In this document: positions 9,414 through 19,352 of the stretch, piece by piece
Layout of the letters: the number at the start of each line of letters is the position of its first letter
Numbering within the stretch: position 1 is the stretch's first letter
DNA from: Komagataeibacter intermedius TF2
Lineage (GTDB): Bacteria; Pseudomonadota; Alphaproteobacteria; Acetobacterales; Acetobacteraceae
Length of the DNA: 64,000 nucleotides
Direction of reading: 5' to 3'
Assembly: GCF_000964425.1 (NCBI RefSeq)
Contig: NZ_BANF01000007.1
Location: 1-64,000 of the forward strand
Program-made: the position numbers and the translations under genes
Notes under the pieces: model-generated
Seen by the model: only the letters and a program-made list of their open reading frames with translations
The model's database searches: none
What the model was told of the DNA's origin: nothing

Positions 9414-10019
9414 ATGGGTGGCATGAGCATGTTCAGAACCACCCAGAAGGGCACTGTGACCGATGCAATGGCACGGACGGCCGCAGCTGCCACGGCAGCC
9501 GAGGCAAAGTCCAGCAAGGCCGTAAAAGACGAGGATCCATTCCGCGAGGGCGACGCCATTGTGTATGCGGCACATGGCGTCGGCCGTGTTGACCGGATTG
9601 GCGTTGACGAAATCGCGGGCACCAAGCTGGAAATGATCCAGATCTCCTTCCCCGGCAACCAGATGACGCTGCGCATCCCGCTGTCCAAGGCGCGCAAGTC
9701 GGGCCTGCGCAAGATTGTATCAAGGGAAATCGTGGACAAGGCGATGGCCATCATCAAGGGCAAGCCGCATGTCAGCCGTGGCATGTGGGCGCGCCGCGCG
9801 GTCGCCTATCAGGAAAAGATCAATTCCGGCGATCTGGTGCAGATTGCCGAAGTACTGCGTGACCTGCGCCGCAATGTGGACAGCCTTGATGGCAGCTTCA
9901 GCGAACGCAAGCTGTTCGAGGCGGCACAGGAACGCTTCGTGGCCGAGGTCGCCGTGCTGGAAGGCAAGGAGCCGACCGAAGTGCTCGAAAAGCTGACCGA
10001 GGTCATGAAGGCGGCCTGA
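9414..10019 (+). CDS. carD: CarD-family transcriptional regulator
   Basis: The 201-residue product has an N-terminal RNA-polymerase interaction domain of the CarD/TRCF RID type (DAIVYAAHGVGRVDRIG, then KLEMIQISFPGNQMTLRIP) and an all-helical C-terminal DNA-binding domain ending in a conserved helix. CarD contacts the RNA polymerase beta subunit and promoter DNA and tunes open-complex stability, especially at rRNA promoters. Residues 1-40 are an alanine/threonine-rich extension. Several in-frame ATGs lie close together (9414, 9423, 9429); 9414 is best spaced from AAGGGCGGA at 9395-9403. A terminator follows. Confidence 0.92.
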   Translation: MGGMSMFRTTQKGTVTDAMARTAAAATAAEAKSSKAVKDEDPFREGDAIVYAAHGVGRVDRIGVDEIAGTKLEMIQISFPGNQMTLRIPLSKARKSGLRKIVSREIVDKAMAIIKGKPHVSRGMWARRAVAYQEKINSGDLVQIAEVLRDLRRNVDSLDGSFSERKLFEAAQERFVAEVAVLEGKEPTEVLEKLTEVMKAA

Positions 10020-10064
10020 TCGCCCCCTGCCGCCTTTCCCGTCATAACCCCAGCCCCATCCATG

Positions 10065-10090
10065 CCGCCGGCCCCTGTGCCGGCGGTTTT
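10065..10090 (+). terminator. Terminator after carD
   Basis: An 8-bp stem, CCGCCGGC (10065-10072) with GCCGGCGG (10079-10086), has a 6-base loop and is followed by TTTT. It stands 46 bases after the carD stop and separates it from the convergent MFS gene. Confidence 0.75.
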
Positions 10091-10131
10091 GTCATGCGCG
10101 CCCTGCGCCATGAACCGGATGCTGCCAATGG

Positions 10132-11337
10132 CTATGGCGCCCTGCCCGTATCCGGGTTGCGGATCACCAGCATGAGCATGCTGCCCGCGACCGCCGACAG
10201 CATGGCCAGCACGAAGGGGCTGCGTGGTCCCGCCACCCCCGCCAGAACACCGGACATGACCGCGCCAGAGCCCGCGGCAATGTCAAAGAACACATCAAAC
10301 AGCCCGATCGCCGATCCTGCGGCGCCAGGGGGCGCCTGCCGCAGCACCGGCAGCGCCAGCAGCGGGTAGGTCAGCGAAAACCCGAACCCGGTCAGGAAAC
10401 TGCCGGCCGCCGCCCATGCCGGTCCCGGCGCAAGCCAGATCAGGATCAGGCCCAGCGCCTCCACCAGCATGATGGCGGCCACCATCGGCCGCACGTCGTC
10501 ACGATCCACATGGGCACTGCCGACCAGTCGGGCAATGACATGCCCCGCGCCAAACAGCCCCAGCGCCCAGCCGCCGCCATGCCAGTCCTTCGCGGCATAA
10601 AAGATGACCAGAAACGACGAAATCGCGGCAAACCCCACTGCCGAGAGAGCCAGCGTCACCCCCCATGCCCAGGTATGTCCGATCAGGTGCTTCCACCGCA
10701 TGCCCCCTTCGTGCCCGCCGCCGTGCAGGCGCGGCGGCGCGGGCAGCAGCAGGGTCAGCCCCATGCCCGCCACCGGCAGGGCAATGGCGACAAGGCACAG
10801 CCGGGCGAAACCGGCATGGATCTCGATTACGTCACCCAGTGCGGTGCCCACGCCCAACCCGGCGAAAATGGCCAGCCCGATCCATGACATCGCGGCCCCT
10901 GCCTTCTCGCTGCCTGCCAGGCTTACGGCCCATATGCCACCACCCGTCACCATCAGCCCCTCGCCCAGCCCCATGGCCAGACGCCCCGCCACGATCATCG
11001 CCTGCTGCATGGCGGGCGACAGGAGGGGCGCCAGCGCAAGGCTGTAGGCCAGACCGGAACATGCCGTGCACAACAGACCGCACAGCAGCGTATCGCGCCC
11101 GCCGCGCCGGTCGGCCATCCGCCCCGCCCACGGGCGCGACAGCAGGGTGGCGGCGGCCTGAATACCCATGACCAGACCGATCACGGTCGTCCCGCACGCG
11201 AAACGCGACTGAAGTTCCAGCGGCAGGGCAGGCAGCGCCACCCCCATCGCCAGCATGCCGCTGGTCATGGCCAGCATGATGGGCAGCAGGCCACCACGGG
11301 CCGTAACACGATCAATCATGCCGGGACCGTAATGCAT
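10132..11337 (-). CDS. MFS transporter, drug/sugar efflux type
   Basis: The 401-residue product is almost wholly hydrophobic with about 12 predicted membrane segments. The motif between segments 2 and 3 reads GRMADRRGGRDTLL, a good match to the MFS signature. A GLGEGLMVTGGGIW stretch lies in the middle of the N-half. It is probably a proton-coupled efflux carrier; the substrate cannot be named. It begins 31 bases after tamB ends on the same strand, so it may be the third gene of that unit. An alternative ATG lies 6 codons in. Confidence 0.82.
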   Translation of the reverse strand: MHYGPGMIDRVTARGGLLPIMLAMTSGMLAMGVALPALPLELQSRFACGTTVIGLVMGIQAAATLLSRPWAGRMADRRGGRDTLLCGLLCTACSGLAYSLALAPLLSPAMQQAMIVAGRLAMGLGEGLMVTGGGIWAVSLAGSEKAGAAMSWIGLAIFAGLGVGTALGDVIEIHAGFARLCLVAIALPVAGMGLTLLLPAPPRLHGGGHEGGMRWKHLIGHTWAWGVTLALSAVGFAAISSFLVIFYAAKDWHGGGWALGLFGAGHVIARLVGSAHVDRDDVRPMVAAIMLVEALGLILIWLAPGPAWAAAGSFLTGFGFSLTYPLLALPVLRQAPPGAAGSAIGLFDVFFDIAAGSGAVMSGVLAGVAGPRSPFVLAMLSAVAGSMLMLVIRNPDTGRAP

Positions 11338-11367
11338 TTGTCCCGTGGGGAACAGGTCAGCGCATGA

Positions 11368-14300
11368 TCAGTATTTGAACTGGTACAACAGGCCCACACT
11401 ACTGCCCGGATCGTTTTCCGGCGTGGTGAAGCCGGTCACGTTGCCGCCGGTCCCCACCGTGGTGTTGAGCTTCAGCCGCCTGGTCAGATCAACCTGCACC
11501 TGCGCCTGCGTGCCCGAACCCGACGTCGCCTGCTTGGCGCCCACGTATACGCGGCGCATGACGTATTTCCCCGCCTCGATCGACCCGGTGTCATTGCTGC
11601 CCGACCCGTTGGATGAACTGCTCATCTGCAACCGGTCCAGATGCAGCGTCTTGCGCACCATGCCCAGCGGGTCGAAGGCGGACCCGCCGCTCAGTGTCGC
11701 GACGGCCGCCGCGATGGACGCCATCTGCGTGGGCGAAAGGGACTGCGTATCCGACCCGAACAGGAGAATGGCCAGTATCTGGTCCTGTGACAGTGGCGGC
11801 GTGGAGGAAAACGAGATTTTCGGCGCGCTGGCGTACCCGCCCACGTTCAGCCGCGCCGTGCCGTCATTCGTGCTGCGCTCGGCCACGAAATCCAGCGTGG
11901 GATCAATCGCATGGGTTACGCCCATGCCGTTGAACCCCACCTGCCCCTTGCTGAAATCAAGTGAGATCCCGCCCAGCGAGAACCCGCCCTTGACCAGCGA
12001 GAACCCACCCGTCACCACCGGCGTCGCACTGGTGCCGCCGGCATGGATGCTGCCGTGCATTTCCGTGTTCAGCCCGTGCCCGCGCACATAGAACTGCCCC
12101 GGCGAACGCACATCGAGGTTCAGCCCGATCACCAGCGGGGCGGTATGGACCACCTTCTGCTGCGCTGCTTCATCCTCGGGGCGGATGACATCCAGATGCG
12201 CAACCGACGTGGGCAGTGAATCCGGGATATTGATATCCACGCGCCTGAGCGTGATGGCCCCCGTCGCATCGATCCGGCTGGCAAGCTGGCCCTTTATGCC
12301 CATATCCCCGTTTATGGTCGCGGTCACGAGGTCACTGGCCAGGGGGCGGGCATCTTCGGCATGGATCCGCAGGTCGATCGGCTGCCCGGGTTCCAGCACT
12401 CCGTAACTACCGGTGACGCCGATTGTCCCCTTGCCCGCCTGCGCATTCAGCTCGGCAATGACCAGCCGGTCCCCCAGCGCATTGACCGTGCCATGCATGT
12501 TGGACAGCTGTATCCCCTGCCCGAAATCATGGAATACGCCATTGGTCAGGCCCAGCGTGCCGTTCAGGCGCGGCTGCTGTGGCGTGCCACGCACGCCCAG
12601 CGCGATCTGCAGCGCGCCGCCCGCCTGCATGCCCTGTGCGCCCAGATAGGCATTGGCCACCGCAAGGTCCACGTTCCCGTCCGCCTGCAACGTGATCTGG
12701 CCCGCCCTGTACGCCGGGGCCGTGCCATGCAGGCCAAGGTTGACCTGCGCGCCCGCGCGTACCTGCGCATCCACCCGCGCCATGCCGGCTGTCAGGTCCG
12801 CCGTTGCCTCCACCGAGGCCGGGGCAAGGGATGATGTGTAGTCGGTCTGGTATTTCAGGTCCGCGCCATGCAGCGTGACCCGGCCGGAGGGGCGGTCCGT
12901 CGTGCCGGTCAGCCGTGCTTCGGCCGCCAGTGTTCCCTGCGCATGCAGCGTGGGCACGAAGGGGGCCAGCAGGTCGGGCGAAAGGCGGCTGATCACCGCA
13001 TGCAGGTCCAGCGTGGGCATGATCCTGCCGCTGACCTCCACGCTGCCCGACTGCCCACGTGGCGGCGTCAGGCTGACGCGCAGATGGTCGATCGCGGTTT
13101 CCCTGCCATAGGTCACCGTAGCGGGGGCATCCAGACGGATCACCTCACGCCGTGCCTGCGCTTCCAGCCTGCGTATGTTTACCGAAGCTGCGGGAATGTT
13201 GGACACGACCGCCGCATCAATGGTGGCCGGGCCGGTCCACGGCGTATCCAGCCCCGACTGCGCCACCACGTTCAGGGCGGAAAACGGCCCCTTCGCGGTC
13301 ACATGCGCATGCCCGCCCATATCGCGGAAATGCGCGTTATCCACCACAAGGTCCAGATCGGTGACCGGCGCATCCCCCGTCGGGTCCTGCACCCTGCCCT
13401 TCAGCACCAGCCGGTCCACCCGCGCCATTGCGGCGCTCAGCGCGCTGTCCACGTTTACGCTCAGGGCGGCGGGACTATCGGCGGTGGCGCTCGTGCTGTG
13501 CAGGGCGGCGGACAGGTGCCCGCTTATGTCCTGCCCCACAAGGTCACGCAGGTCCGCCAGCCGCGTCATGCGCAGGTCCAGCGTGCCCGACGGCACCACA
13601 TGCCCGTCAGGCAATGTCATATCCGCCTGGCCCATCAGGCTTTTCCAGTTCAGGTGCGCAAGCTGGAGGTGGCGGCTGTCATCACCGCCATTGCTGTCCA
13701 GATGGGCAGTCACCTGAATGGGCGCGCGGTCCACCGTGCCCGATACATCCAGTTCCCCTTCCCTGACCTGCGGCAGGTGGCGCATGGTCAGGCTGGCCTG
13801 CACATTGCCCGCCGCCGTGTTGCTGGCCGCCATGCTGGCCTGCGCCTTCAGGCTGGCCGCAAGGTCCGTGACCGGACCCGCGGCATGCAGGTCCGCCTGC
13901 GCCTGCCCCTTCAGCGTGGGGGCCAGCACATGCAGGTCCGACAGGGCCAGATGCGCCGTGGCGTCCACCTGCATCGGGCTGCCCGTCACCAGCCGGGTTG
14001 GCGTTGCGTCAAGATGCAGGGTCCGCCCCTCCGCCAGCAGCGACGTGAACGTGACCGTATTGCCGCCACCCGGCCCGCTGGCGATGGTGCCCGCCACGTT
14101 CAGGTGCCCCCTGTCCCCGATCAGGCCGACAGCCACCGGCAGCCCGCCATCCAGCACGATATGACCATCCAGCGCGAACGGCCCGGGCTGTCCGGTTGCG
14201 GGAAGCGTCACGCTGCCATCCAGCCCGGCATGGCCATGCAGCTGCGTGCCGCCCACCGCTGCCAGCGGGGCAAGATCAGGCAGGTCGGCATGGAAGATCG

Positions 14301-15576
14301 CCGCCATGGGCCGGGCCGTGGTGACCCGTCCGGTCAGTTGCGCCAGCGGGTGCGACAGCGACAGGTCCACCGGCCCGCCCGACGCATCGGGGCGCCACAG
14401 CACATCCAGCCGCAGCGGGTCGGATGCGAACAGCGTGGGCTGGCCGCCCGGAATGCGCAGTCCCGTCACGGTGGCGTGCAGGCTGGCGTGTTCCGCCTGT
14501 CCTCCGTCCGCCTGCCCGCTCAACCCCTCGGCCACCATGTGCAGCGTGGAAAAACCGGCGTCGTCATAGGTCAGGCGATCAATATCCAGCGTGCCATTGC
14601 CGGTCGGCCGGTCCACCGTGCCGCCCACATGCGCGGCAAGGTTCATGCCCTGCCAGTTCGCGCCGCTGATCGTGACCGGATCGCTTTTGCCGGACACATC
14701 CAGCGCCATGCGGTGCGTGACCAGCCCGACCTGGCCTGCCGCCTGAAGGTGGATGGCCCCGACCACCGCCGCAAGGGAAAGCGCCGTCGCATCACGCGGG
14801 CCATGCAGCCCCAGCGACAGGTCCAGCGGCGACAGGGCGGGCAGGCCGCTCAGTGTCGCGACGAAGCCCTGCGCCTCCTCATGCGCATGCAGGTCCAGTG
14901 CGACAGTGCTGCGGTCCAGCCGCGTGGTCAGCGACAGGGCGCCGGGCTGGTCCAGCCGCTTCAGGTCCAGCGCGATACTGGCGGGCGGCAGGGTGGCGAC
15001 GGAAAAATGGTCCAGCACCGGGGCGATGTCATCCAGGCTGGCATGGCCGTTCAGGCTGAAGGCCGCAGGTATTCGGGCAATGGCCGCGCCAACGTCAATC
15101 CGCGCCACATGCACCGCGCGGATGTCGACCCCCATATGGACGCTGTCCGATGAGTCCTTTTCCGGCTTCGACGGGTGGGCGGGATCATCCTCGCTCAGAC
15201 GCGGAATGGACAGCCGCGCCATGGACAGGTTGCTGATGACCGCACGCCGCGTCAGCAGCCGCAGTGGCGACCAGTCCAGTTGCAGGTCATCAATCGACAG
15301 CCATGCGCCTTTGTAGTCATCCAGTTCCAGATGCCGGACATGCAGCGCATCGGGAAACCGCCCGCCCAGGCCCGACAGGTGGACGCTGCCGCCGGTCAGT
15401 CCCGGCAGGCGACGTTCGATTTCATGCTGGCCCGCCCCGGTATTGGCCACCACCAGCACCACGCCCAGCGCCACCGCCACCAGCCCCGCCGGAATGCCCA
15501 GCGCGAAAGCCCCCGCGCGCAGGATACGCCGGGCCGTGCCGCGCGCGGGTGTCGGGGTGGCTGTCGGATCAGGCAT
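11368..15576 (-). CDS. tamB: Translocation and assembly module protein TamB
   Basis: A very long (1402-residue) AsmA/DUF490-type protein. An N-terminal signal anchor lies near residues 20-45 (GAFALGIPAGLVAVALGVVL). A long repetitive beta-rich body follows, then a C-terminal TamB domain ending in LLYQFKY with aromatic terminal residues as in outer-membrane partner interactions. TamB spans the periplasm and, with TamA, helps insert autotransporters and other outer-membrane proteins and probably moves phospholipids. The start is set by the TGATG overlap with the tamA stop (15574-15578), indicating translational coupling. The repeat body makes the gene prone to in-frame variation. Confidence 0.92.
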   Translation of the reverse strand: MPDPTATPTPARGTARRILRAGAFALGIPAGLVAVALGVVLVVANTGAGQHEIERRLPGLTGGSVHLSGLGGRFPDALHVRHLELDDYKGAWLSIDDLQLDWSPLRLLTRRAVISNLSMARLSIPRLSEDDPAHPSKPEKDSSDSVHMGVDIRAVHVARIDVGAAIARIPAAFSLNGHASLDDIAPVLDHFSVATLPPASIALDLKRLDQPGALSLTTRLDRSTVALDLHAHEEAQGFVATLSGLPALSPLDLSLGLHGPRDATALSLAAVVGAIHLQAAGQVGLVTHRMALDVSGKSDPVTISGANWQGMNLAAHVGGTVDRPTGNGTLDIDRLTYDDAGFSTLHMVAEGLSGQADGGQAEHASLHATVTGLRIPGGQPTLFASDPLRLDVLWRPDASGGPVDLSLSHPLAQLTGRVTTARPMAAIFHADLPDLAPLAAVGGTQLHGHAGLDGSVTLPATGQPGPFALDGHIVLDGGLPVAVGLIGDRGHLNVAGTIASGPGGGNTVTFTSLLAEGRTLHLDATPTRLVTGSPMQVDATAHLALSDLHVLAPTLKGQAQADLHAAGPVTDLAASLKAQASMAASNTAAGNVQASLTMRHLPQVREGELDVSGTVDRAPIQVTAHLDSNGGDDSRHLQLAHLNWKSLMGQADMTLPDGHVVPSGTLDLRMTRLADLRDLVGQDISGHLSAALHSTSATADSPAALSVNVDSALSAAMARVDRLVLKGRVQDPTGDAPVTDLDLVVDNAHFRDMGGHAHVTAKGPFSALNVVAQSGLDTPWTGPATIDAAVVSNIPAASVNIRRLEAQARREVIRLDAPATVTYGRETAIDHLRVSLTPPRGQSGSVEVSGRIMPTLDLHAVISRLSPDLLAPFVPTLHAQGTLAAEARLTGTTDRPSGRVTLHGADLKYQTDYTSSLAPASVEATADLTAGMARVDAQVRAGAQVNLGLHGTAPAYRAGQITLQADGNVDLAVANAYLGAQGMQAGGALQIALGVRGTPQQPRLNGTLGLTNGVFHDFGQGIQLSNMHGTVNALGDRLVIAELNAQAGKGTIGVTGSYGVLEPGQPIDLRIHAEDARPLASDLVTATINGDMGIKGQLASRIDATGAITLRRVDINIPDSLPTSVAHLDVIRPEDEAAQQKVVHTAPLVIGLNLDVRSPGQFYVRGHGLNTEMHGSIHAGGTSATPVVTGGFSLVKGGFSLGGISLDFSKGQVGFNGMGVTHAIDPTLDFVAERSTNDGTARLNVGGYASAPKISFSSTPPLSQDQILAILLFGSDTQSLSPTQMASIAAAVATLSGGSAFDPLGMVRKTLHLDRLQMSSSSNGSGSNDTGSIEAGKYVMRRVYVGAKQATSGSGTQAQVQVDLTRRLKLNTTVGTGGNVTGFTTPENDPGSSVGLLYQFKY

Positions 15577-17543
15577 CAGAACGTTTCCCCCAGACCCACA
15601 TACAGTTCCCACTTGTCGCCCCGCGCGGGGCGGTTGAGCGGCACGGCCACATCCAGCCGCACCGGGCCGATGGGCGTGTAATAGCGTGCCCCGGCCCCCG
15701 CGCCCACACGCAGCGTGCCCTGGAACGGCGTACGGTCCGCCGTGACCTGACCTGCGTCGATAAAGCCGACCGCGCCAAATTTCTGCATGATGCGCTGGCG
15801 GTATTCAAACGACCCCGCGTCCATGGACGTGCCGCCAATGGCGTAGCGCGTGTTGGCGAACTGCGGCCCCACCCCCTGATAGCGGAAGCCGCGCACCGTG
15901 GCGGACCCACCGGCATACAGACGCTGGTCGGGCGGAATGTCAAAGGTCGATGCGCCCTCCACGTTGCCAATGGTGCCACGCCATGCCAGCACGCTGCGGC
16001 CGGGACGCGACAGGCCGAAGTTCTTCAGGTCGAAATAGGTCGAGACCGTCGCCTGCATGATCACGAAAAATGACGTGCCATCCGTCAGCGATGCGGAAGG
16101 CGTGATGCTGGCCCCCATCCGCACCCCGTGGGTCGCGGGGGTGATGGGGTTGTCGACCCCCGTGCCATCGTAATTGGCGGTAAGCGGCAGGGCGGCGATG
16201 AAATAGCTGTTGGTGGTGCCCATCTGCTGGATCTGTTCCTGCTCGATCTGCCCGCCAAAGGATACGTTCCAGTGGCGGTTGACGCGGCGGACAATGCCGA
16301 TACGCGCCAGCAGCGCGGTCTGCCGGTAGGAATAGAGTTCCTGCTTGATGCCTTCCAGGCGCGCGCTCATGTTCTGGTTGCGCGACCCGAAATCGGGCTT
16401 CAGCAGGTCGGCATAGAAATCATAGCCCAGCCCCTGCTCCGCCGAGCCGCCAAGCCCGGTGATCAGCGCGGTCAGCCGCAGCCGCTCGGCATTGCCGAAC
16501 AGGTTGTTATGCGTCCATGTCACGCCCGCGCGGCCGCCAAGGTCGGTGGAATAGCCGCCTTCGGCGCCCACGCTGTGGCGCTTGCCCTCACGGAAGGCGA
16601 AATCAAGCGGCATGGACCCGTCGGATGCCAGCGTGTCGCCATGGTTGACCTGCACGTCGGCAAACAGCCCGGTGGATGCAATGTCCTGCCGGGCGCGTTC
16701 AATGCGGGAAGGCTGGTACAGCTCCCCCGGCGCGATGGTCAGCCTGCGCGCGATATAGGCCGGATGCGTGCGCTGCAGCCCCGCGAAGTCGAACGCCCCC
16801 AGATTGACCACCGGCCCGCGGTGAACGGTATAGGCGATATCGAGCGTATGGGTCGCGGGCCGCAGCCATGCCTGTGGCTTGCTGACATGGGCCAGCGCGT
16901 ATCCTTCTTCCGTCAGCGCGGTCTGCAGGGTCACGCCTGCGGACAGGACATTTTCGGCCTGTGCGGGCATGCCGGGCTTCATGGCGAAGGCCTTTACCTC
17001 GTCCGCATTCAGGTTGACGGGCGGATCACCCTTATCGGGGTTCAGCGTCACGACGCCGATGCGGAACTGCACACCGGGCTGCGCACTGATGGTGATCTGC
17101 GCCCTGTGCCCCGCCGGGATGGACTGCATCCATTCAGGCAGGTCGGGATCGCGCCCGTCATGGCTGCCCGCGGCGGGGGCACCGGACTTCCCGCCACCAT
17201 CGGTCACGGTGATGGTGATGGCGCCCGCGTAATAGCCATAGCTTTCCAGCGCGCTGATCAGGCGGGAATAGTCGTTATGGATGCGCCCGGTCAGCGCAAA
17301 GGGGCTGACGGCCTGCGTCTTCTGCAGCGACAGCAGGTCGGACGACGCCCGCAGCGCGTCATCCAGATCGGCATTGCCGGTCGGGCGCAGGGTGGTGGTG
17401 TAGTCCTGCGGGTCCGCCGCCCGCGCCGCCGGCCCCCATGACACAAGGACCGTCACGACGGCACACAGACTTGCATAACCGGCACTGCGCCTGGCACGCG
17501 CATGACGGCTGCGTGCCAGGCGGGAATGACGCAATCCTGTCAA
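15576..17543 (-). CDS. tamA: Translocation and assembly module outer-membrane protein TamA (Omp85 family)
   Basis: The 655-residue product has an arginine-rich N-terminus, a signal peptide ending near ARAADP, and POTRA-like repeats to about residue 300. A 16-strand Omp85 barrel follows, with the motif GGSATVRGFRYQG (the RGF/Y lid-lock motif) and a C-terminal strand ending in phenylalanine (YVGLGETF). It pairs with TamB, which starts on its stop codon. The start is the most upstream in-frame ATG; an internal start is possible because the first 25 residues are unusually basic. Confidence 0.92.
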   Translation of the reverse strand: MTGLRHSRLARSRHARARRSAGYASLCAVVTVLVSWGPAARAADPQDYTTTLRPTGNADLDDALRASSDLLSLQKTQAVSPFALTGRIHNDYSRLISALESYGYYAGAITITVTDGGGKSGAPAAGSHDGRDPDLPEWMQSIPAGHRAQITISAQPGVQFRIGVVTLNPDKGDPPVNLNADEVKAFAMKPGMPAQAENVLSAGVTLQTALTEEGYALAHVSKPQAWLRPATHTLDIAYTVHRGPVVNLGAFDFAGLQRTHPAYIARRLTIAPGELYQPSRIERARQDIASTGLFADVQVNHGDTLASDGSMPLDFAFREGKRHSVGAEGGYSTDLGGRAGVTWTHNNLFGNAERLRLTALITGLGGSAEQGLGYDFYADLLKPDFGSRNQNMSARLEGIKQELYSYRQTALLARIGIVRRVNRHWNVSFGGQIEQEQIQQMGTTNSYFIAALPLTANYDGTGVDNPITPATHGVRMGASITPSASLTDGTSFFVIMQATVSTYFDLKNFGLSRPGRSVLAWRGTIGNVEGASTFDIPPDQRLYAGGSATVRGFRYQGVGPQFANTRYAIGGTSMDAGSFEYRQRIMQKFGAVGFIDAGQVTADRTPFQGTLRVGAGAGARYYTPIGPVRLDVAVPLNRPARGDKWELYVGLGETF

Positions 17544-17945
17544 ACGGTGCCGCCCCTGTTCCTGTCTTCCGTGCGGTTAGCTTCCCACTGTGTGATAACT
17601 GCCATTCCCGGCATGCATGATCAAACCGATATTAACGTCGCTGCCTTAATAAGTTCCGAATATGTCATATCGGGGCCCAAAACGGTTGGATCGTGTTGCA
17701 AACTGTCTCCATTACACGGTTCTTGTCTTGACACACCCCCGATTCCGCCGGGCATGATCGCCATGGGCAGGAAGGGTTGCCGTGCCCGGCACCCCGCCAC
17801 ATGCGAACCGGGAGCGTCGATGGGCCAACCGTTTGTTCCTTGGCATATCCACAGCAAGGCACTTGACCGCGCGCAATCGAACACCGATGTCTTGCGCCCG
17901 TTGTGCGGGCACGTGCCCGCGATGATGCCCGAGGATACCTGACCC
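17544..17945. other. Divergent tamA/miaB intergenic region, no assigned gene
   Basis: This is about 400 bases between two divergent operons. The segment 17580-17720 is less GC-rich than its surroundings. A TTGACA hexamer at 17728-17733 is the best -35 match for the miaB direction, but the only -10 match (CATGAT at 17753) is 19 bases away, so the promoter is tentative. A + strand frame ending at 17942, with an ATG at 17819, stops just before the miaB GTG. Its sequence is unfamiliar and could be a leader or chance. I see no RNA gene. Confidence 0.4.
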
Positions 17946-19352
17946 GTGAACAGCCTGTCTCCCCCTTCCGGCGCGACCCTGCCGCAACCCAGCACATCGT
18001 CCACAAGGGGGCTTCATGTCATCACATGGGGCTGCCAGATGAACGTGTATGACAGCGAGCGGATGTCCGACGTGCTGCGTCCGCTGGGCTATCGCGCCGT
18101 GGGCACCCCGGATGATGCGGACATGATCATCCTCAACACCTGCCACATCCGCGACCGCGCGGCGGAAAAGGTCTTTTCCGAACTCGGTCGCCTGCGCAAG
18201 GTCAAGGAAGCCCGCGCCGAACGGGGCGAAGGCACGGTCCTGGCCGTGGCGGGCTGTGTCGCACAGGCGGAAGGCCGGGAAATCCTGTCGCGCGCGCCAT
18301 ATGTCGATATCGTGCTGGGGCCACAGACCTATCACCGCCTGCCCGAAATGGTCGCCCGCGCGGCCCGTGCGGCAGGGGCGGTGATCGAAACCGACTTCCC
18401 CGTCGAGCAGAAATTCGACTTCCTGCCCGCCGACCGCGCGGCCCCCGCGGGCGGTGCCGCGTTCCTGACCATTCAGGAAGGGTGTGACAAGTTCTGTTCC
18501 TTCTGCGTCGTGCCCTATACGCGCGGGGCCGAAAGCAGCCGCCCGGCGCAGGCCGTGATCGCGGAGGCCCGGCAACTGGCGGCGGCTGGCGTGCGCGAGA
18601 TCACCCTGCTGGGCCAGAACGTCAACGCCTACCATGGCGACGGCCCCGATGGCCGCACATGGGGGCTGGCGCGCCTTGCCCGCGTGCTGGCCGATGACGT
18701 GGGAATCGCGCGCATCCGTTACACCACGTCGCACCCGCGCGATATGGAAGATGACCTGATCGCCGCCCATCGCGACCTGCCGCAGCTCATGCCGTTCCTG
18801 CACCTGCCGGTACAGTCGGGGTCCGACCGGGTGCTGGCGGCCATGAACCGGGGGCACACGGCGGATGAATACCGCGCACTGGTCGGCCGCCTGCGCGACG
18901 CGCGGCCCGACCTTGCGCTGTCATCCGATTTCATCGTGGGCCACCCCAGCGAGACGGATGCCGACTTCGCCGATACGATGCGCCTGATCGACGATATCGG
19001 CTTCGCGCAGGCGTATTCCTTCAAATACTCGTCCCGCCCCGGCACCCCCGCGGCAGGGGCCGGCGGCCACGTGCCCGAGGACGTGAAGGATGCCCGCCTG
19101 CAGGAACTTCAGGCCGTGCTGCGCGTGCAGCAGGATACATTCAATGACGCGACCATCGGCCTGACCGCGCCCGTCCTGTTTACCGGGCGCGGGCGCAAGC
19201 CGGGACAGCTTTCGGGGAAAAGCCCGTGGCTGCAGGCCGTGAACGTGGACGGGCCGGACAGCCTGATCGGGCGTATCGCCAACGTGGATATCCGCCACCG
19301 TTACACCAACTCGCTGGGCGGTGTCCTGACAGAGGAGACAGACAGGGCTTGA
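17946..19352 (+). CDS. miaB: tRNA-2-methylthio-N6-dimethylallyladenosine synthase MiaB
   Basis: A methylthiotransferase of 468 residues that thiomethylates i6A37 in tRNAs. Two iron-sulfur clusters are encoded: the N-terminal auxiliary cluster by C30 ([13 protein letters not shown]), C66 and C104, and the radical-SAM cluster by C180-C184-C187 (GCDKFCSFC). A C-terminal TRAM domain follows. The start is a GTG at 17946, leaving about 20 variable residues before the conserved part; later starts are possible. The phoH start overlaps the stop codon, and the order miaB-phoH-ybeY-corC is conserved in alphaproteobacteria. Confidence 0.95.
   Translation: MNSLSPPSGATLPQPSTSSTRGLHVITWGCQMNVYDSERMSDVLRPLGYRAVGTPDDADMIILNTCHIRDRAAEKVFSELGRLRKVKEARAERGEGTVLAVAGCVAQAEGREILSRAPYVDIVLGPQTYHRLPEMVARAARAAGAVIETDFPVEQKFDFLPADRAAPAGGAAFLTIQEGCDKFCSFCVVPYTRGAESSRPAQAVIAEARQLAAAGVREITLLGQNVNAYHGDGPDGRTWGLARLARVLADDVGIARIRYTTSHPRDMEDDLIAAHRDLPQLMPFLHLPVQSGSDRVLAAMNRGHTADEYRALVGRLRDARPDLALSSDFIVGHPSETDADFADTMRLIDDIGFAQAYSFKYSSRPGTPAAGAGGHVPEDVKDARLQELQAVLRVQQDTFNDATIGLTAPVLFTGRGRKPGQLSGKSPWLQAVNVDGPDSLIGRIANVDIRHRYTNSLGGVLTEETDRA

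Noticed and set aside
12868-15153. 761-codon plus-strand frame opposite tamB
   Set aside because: It is the antisense shadow of tamB: rich in Arg, Gln and His with no domain pattern, while the minus-strand frame is a clear TamB with a coupled start.
11368-17543. tamA/tamB as a haemolysin secretion (two-partner) pair
   Set aside because: The Omp85 protein has POTRA-like repeats and a TamB-type partner with DUF490 ending, not a filamentous haemagglutinin-like exoprotein.
17502-17942. 146-codon plus-strand gene upstream of miaB
   Set aside because: Its first part overlaps tamA antisense and the sequence shows no family features; only the last 41 codons remain as a possible leader.
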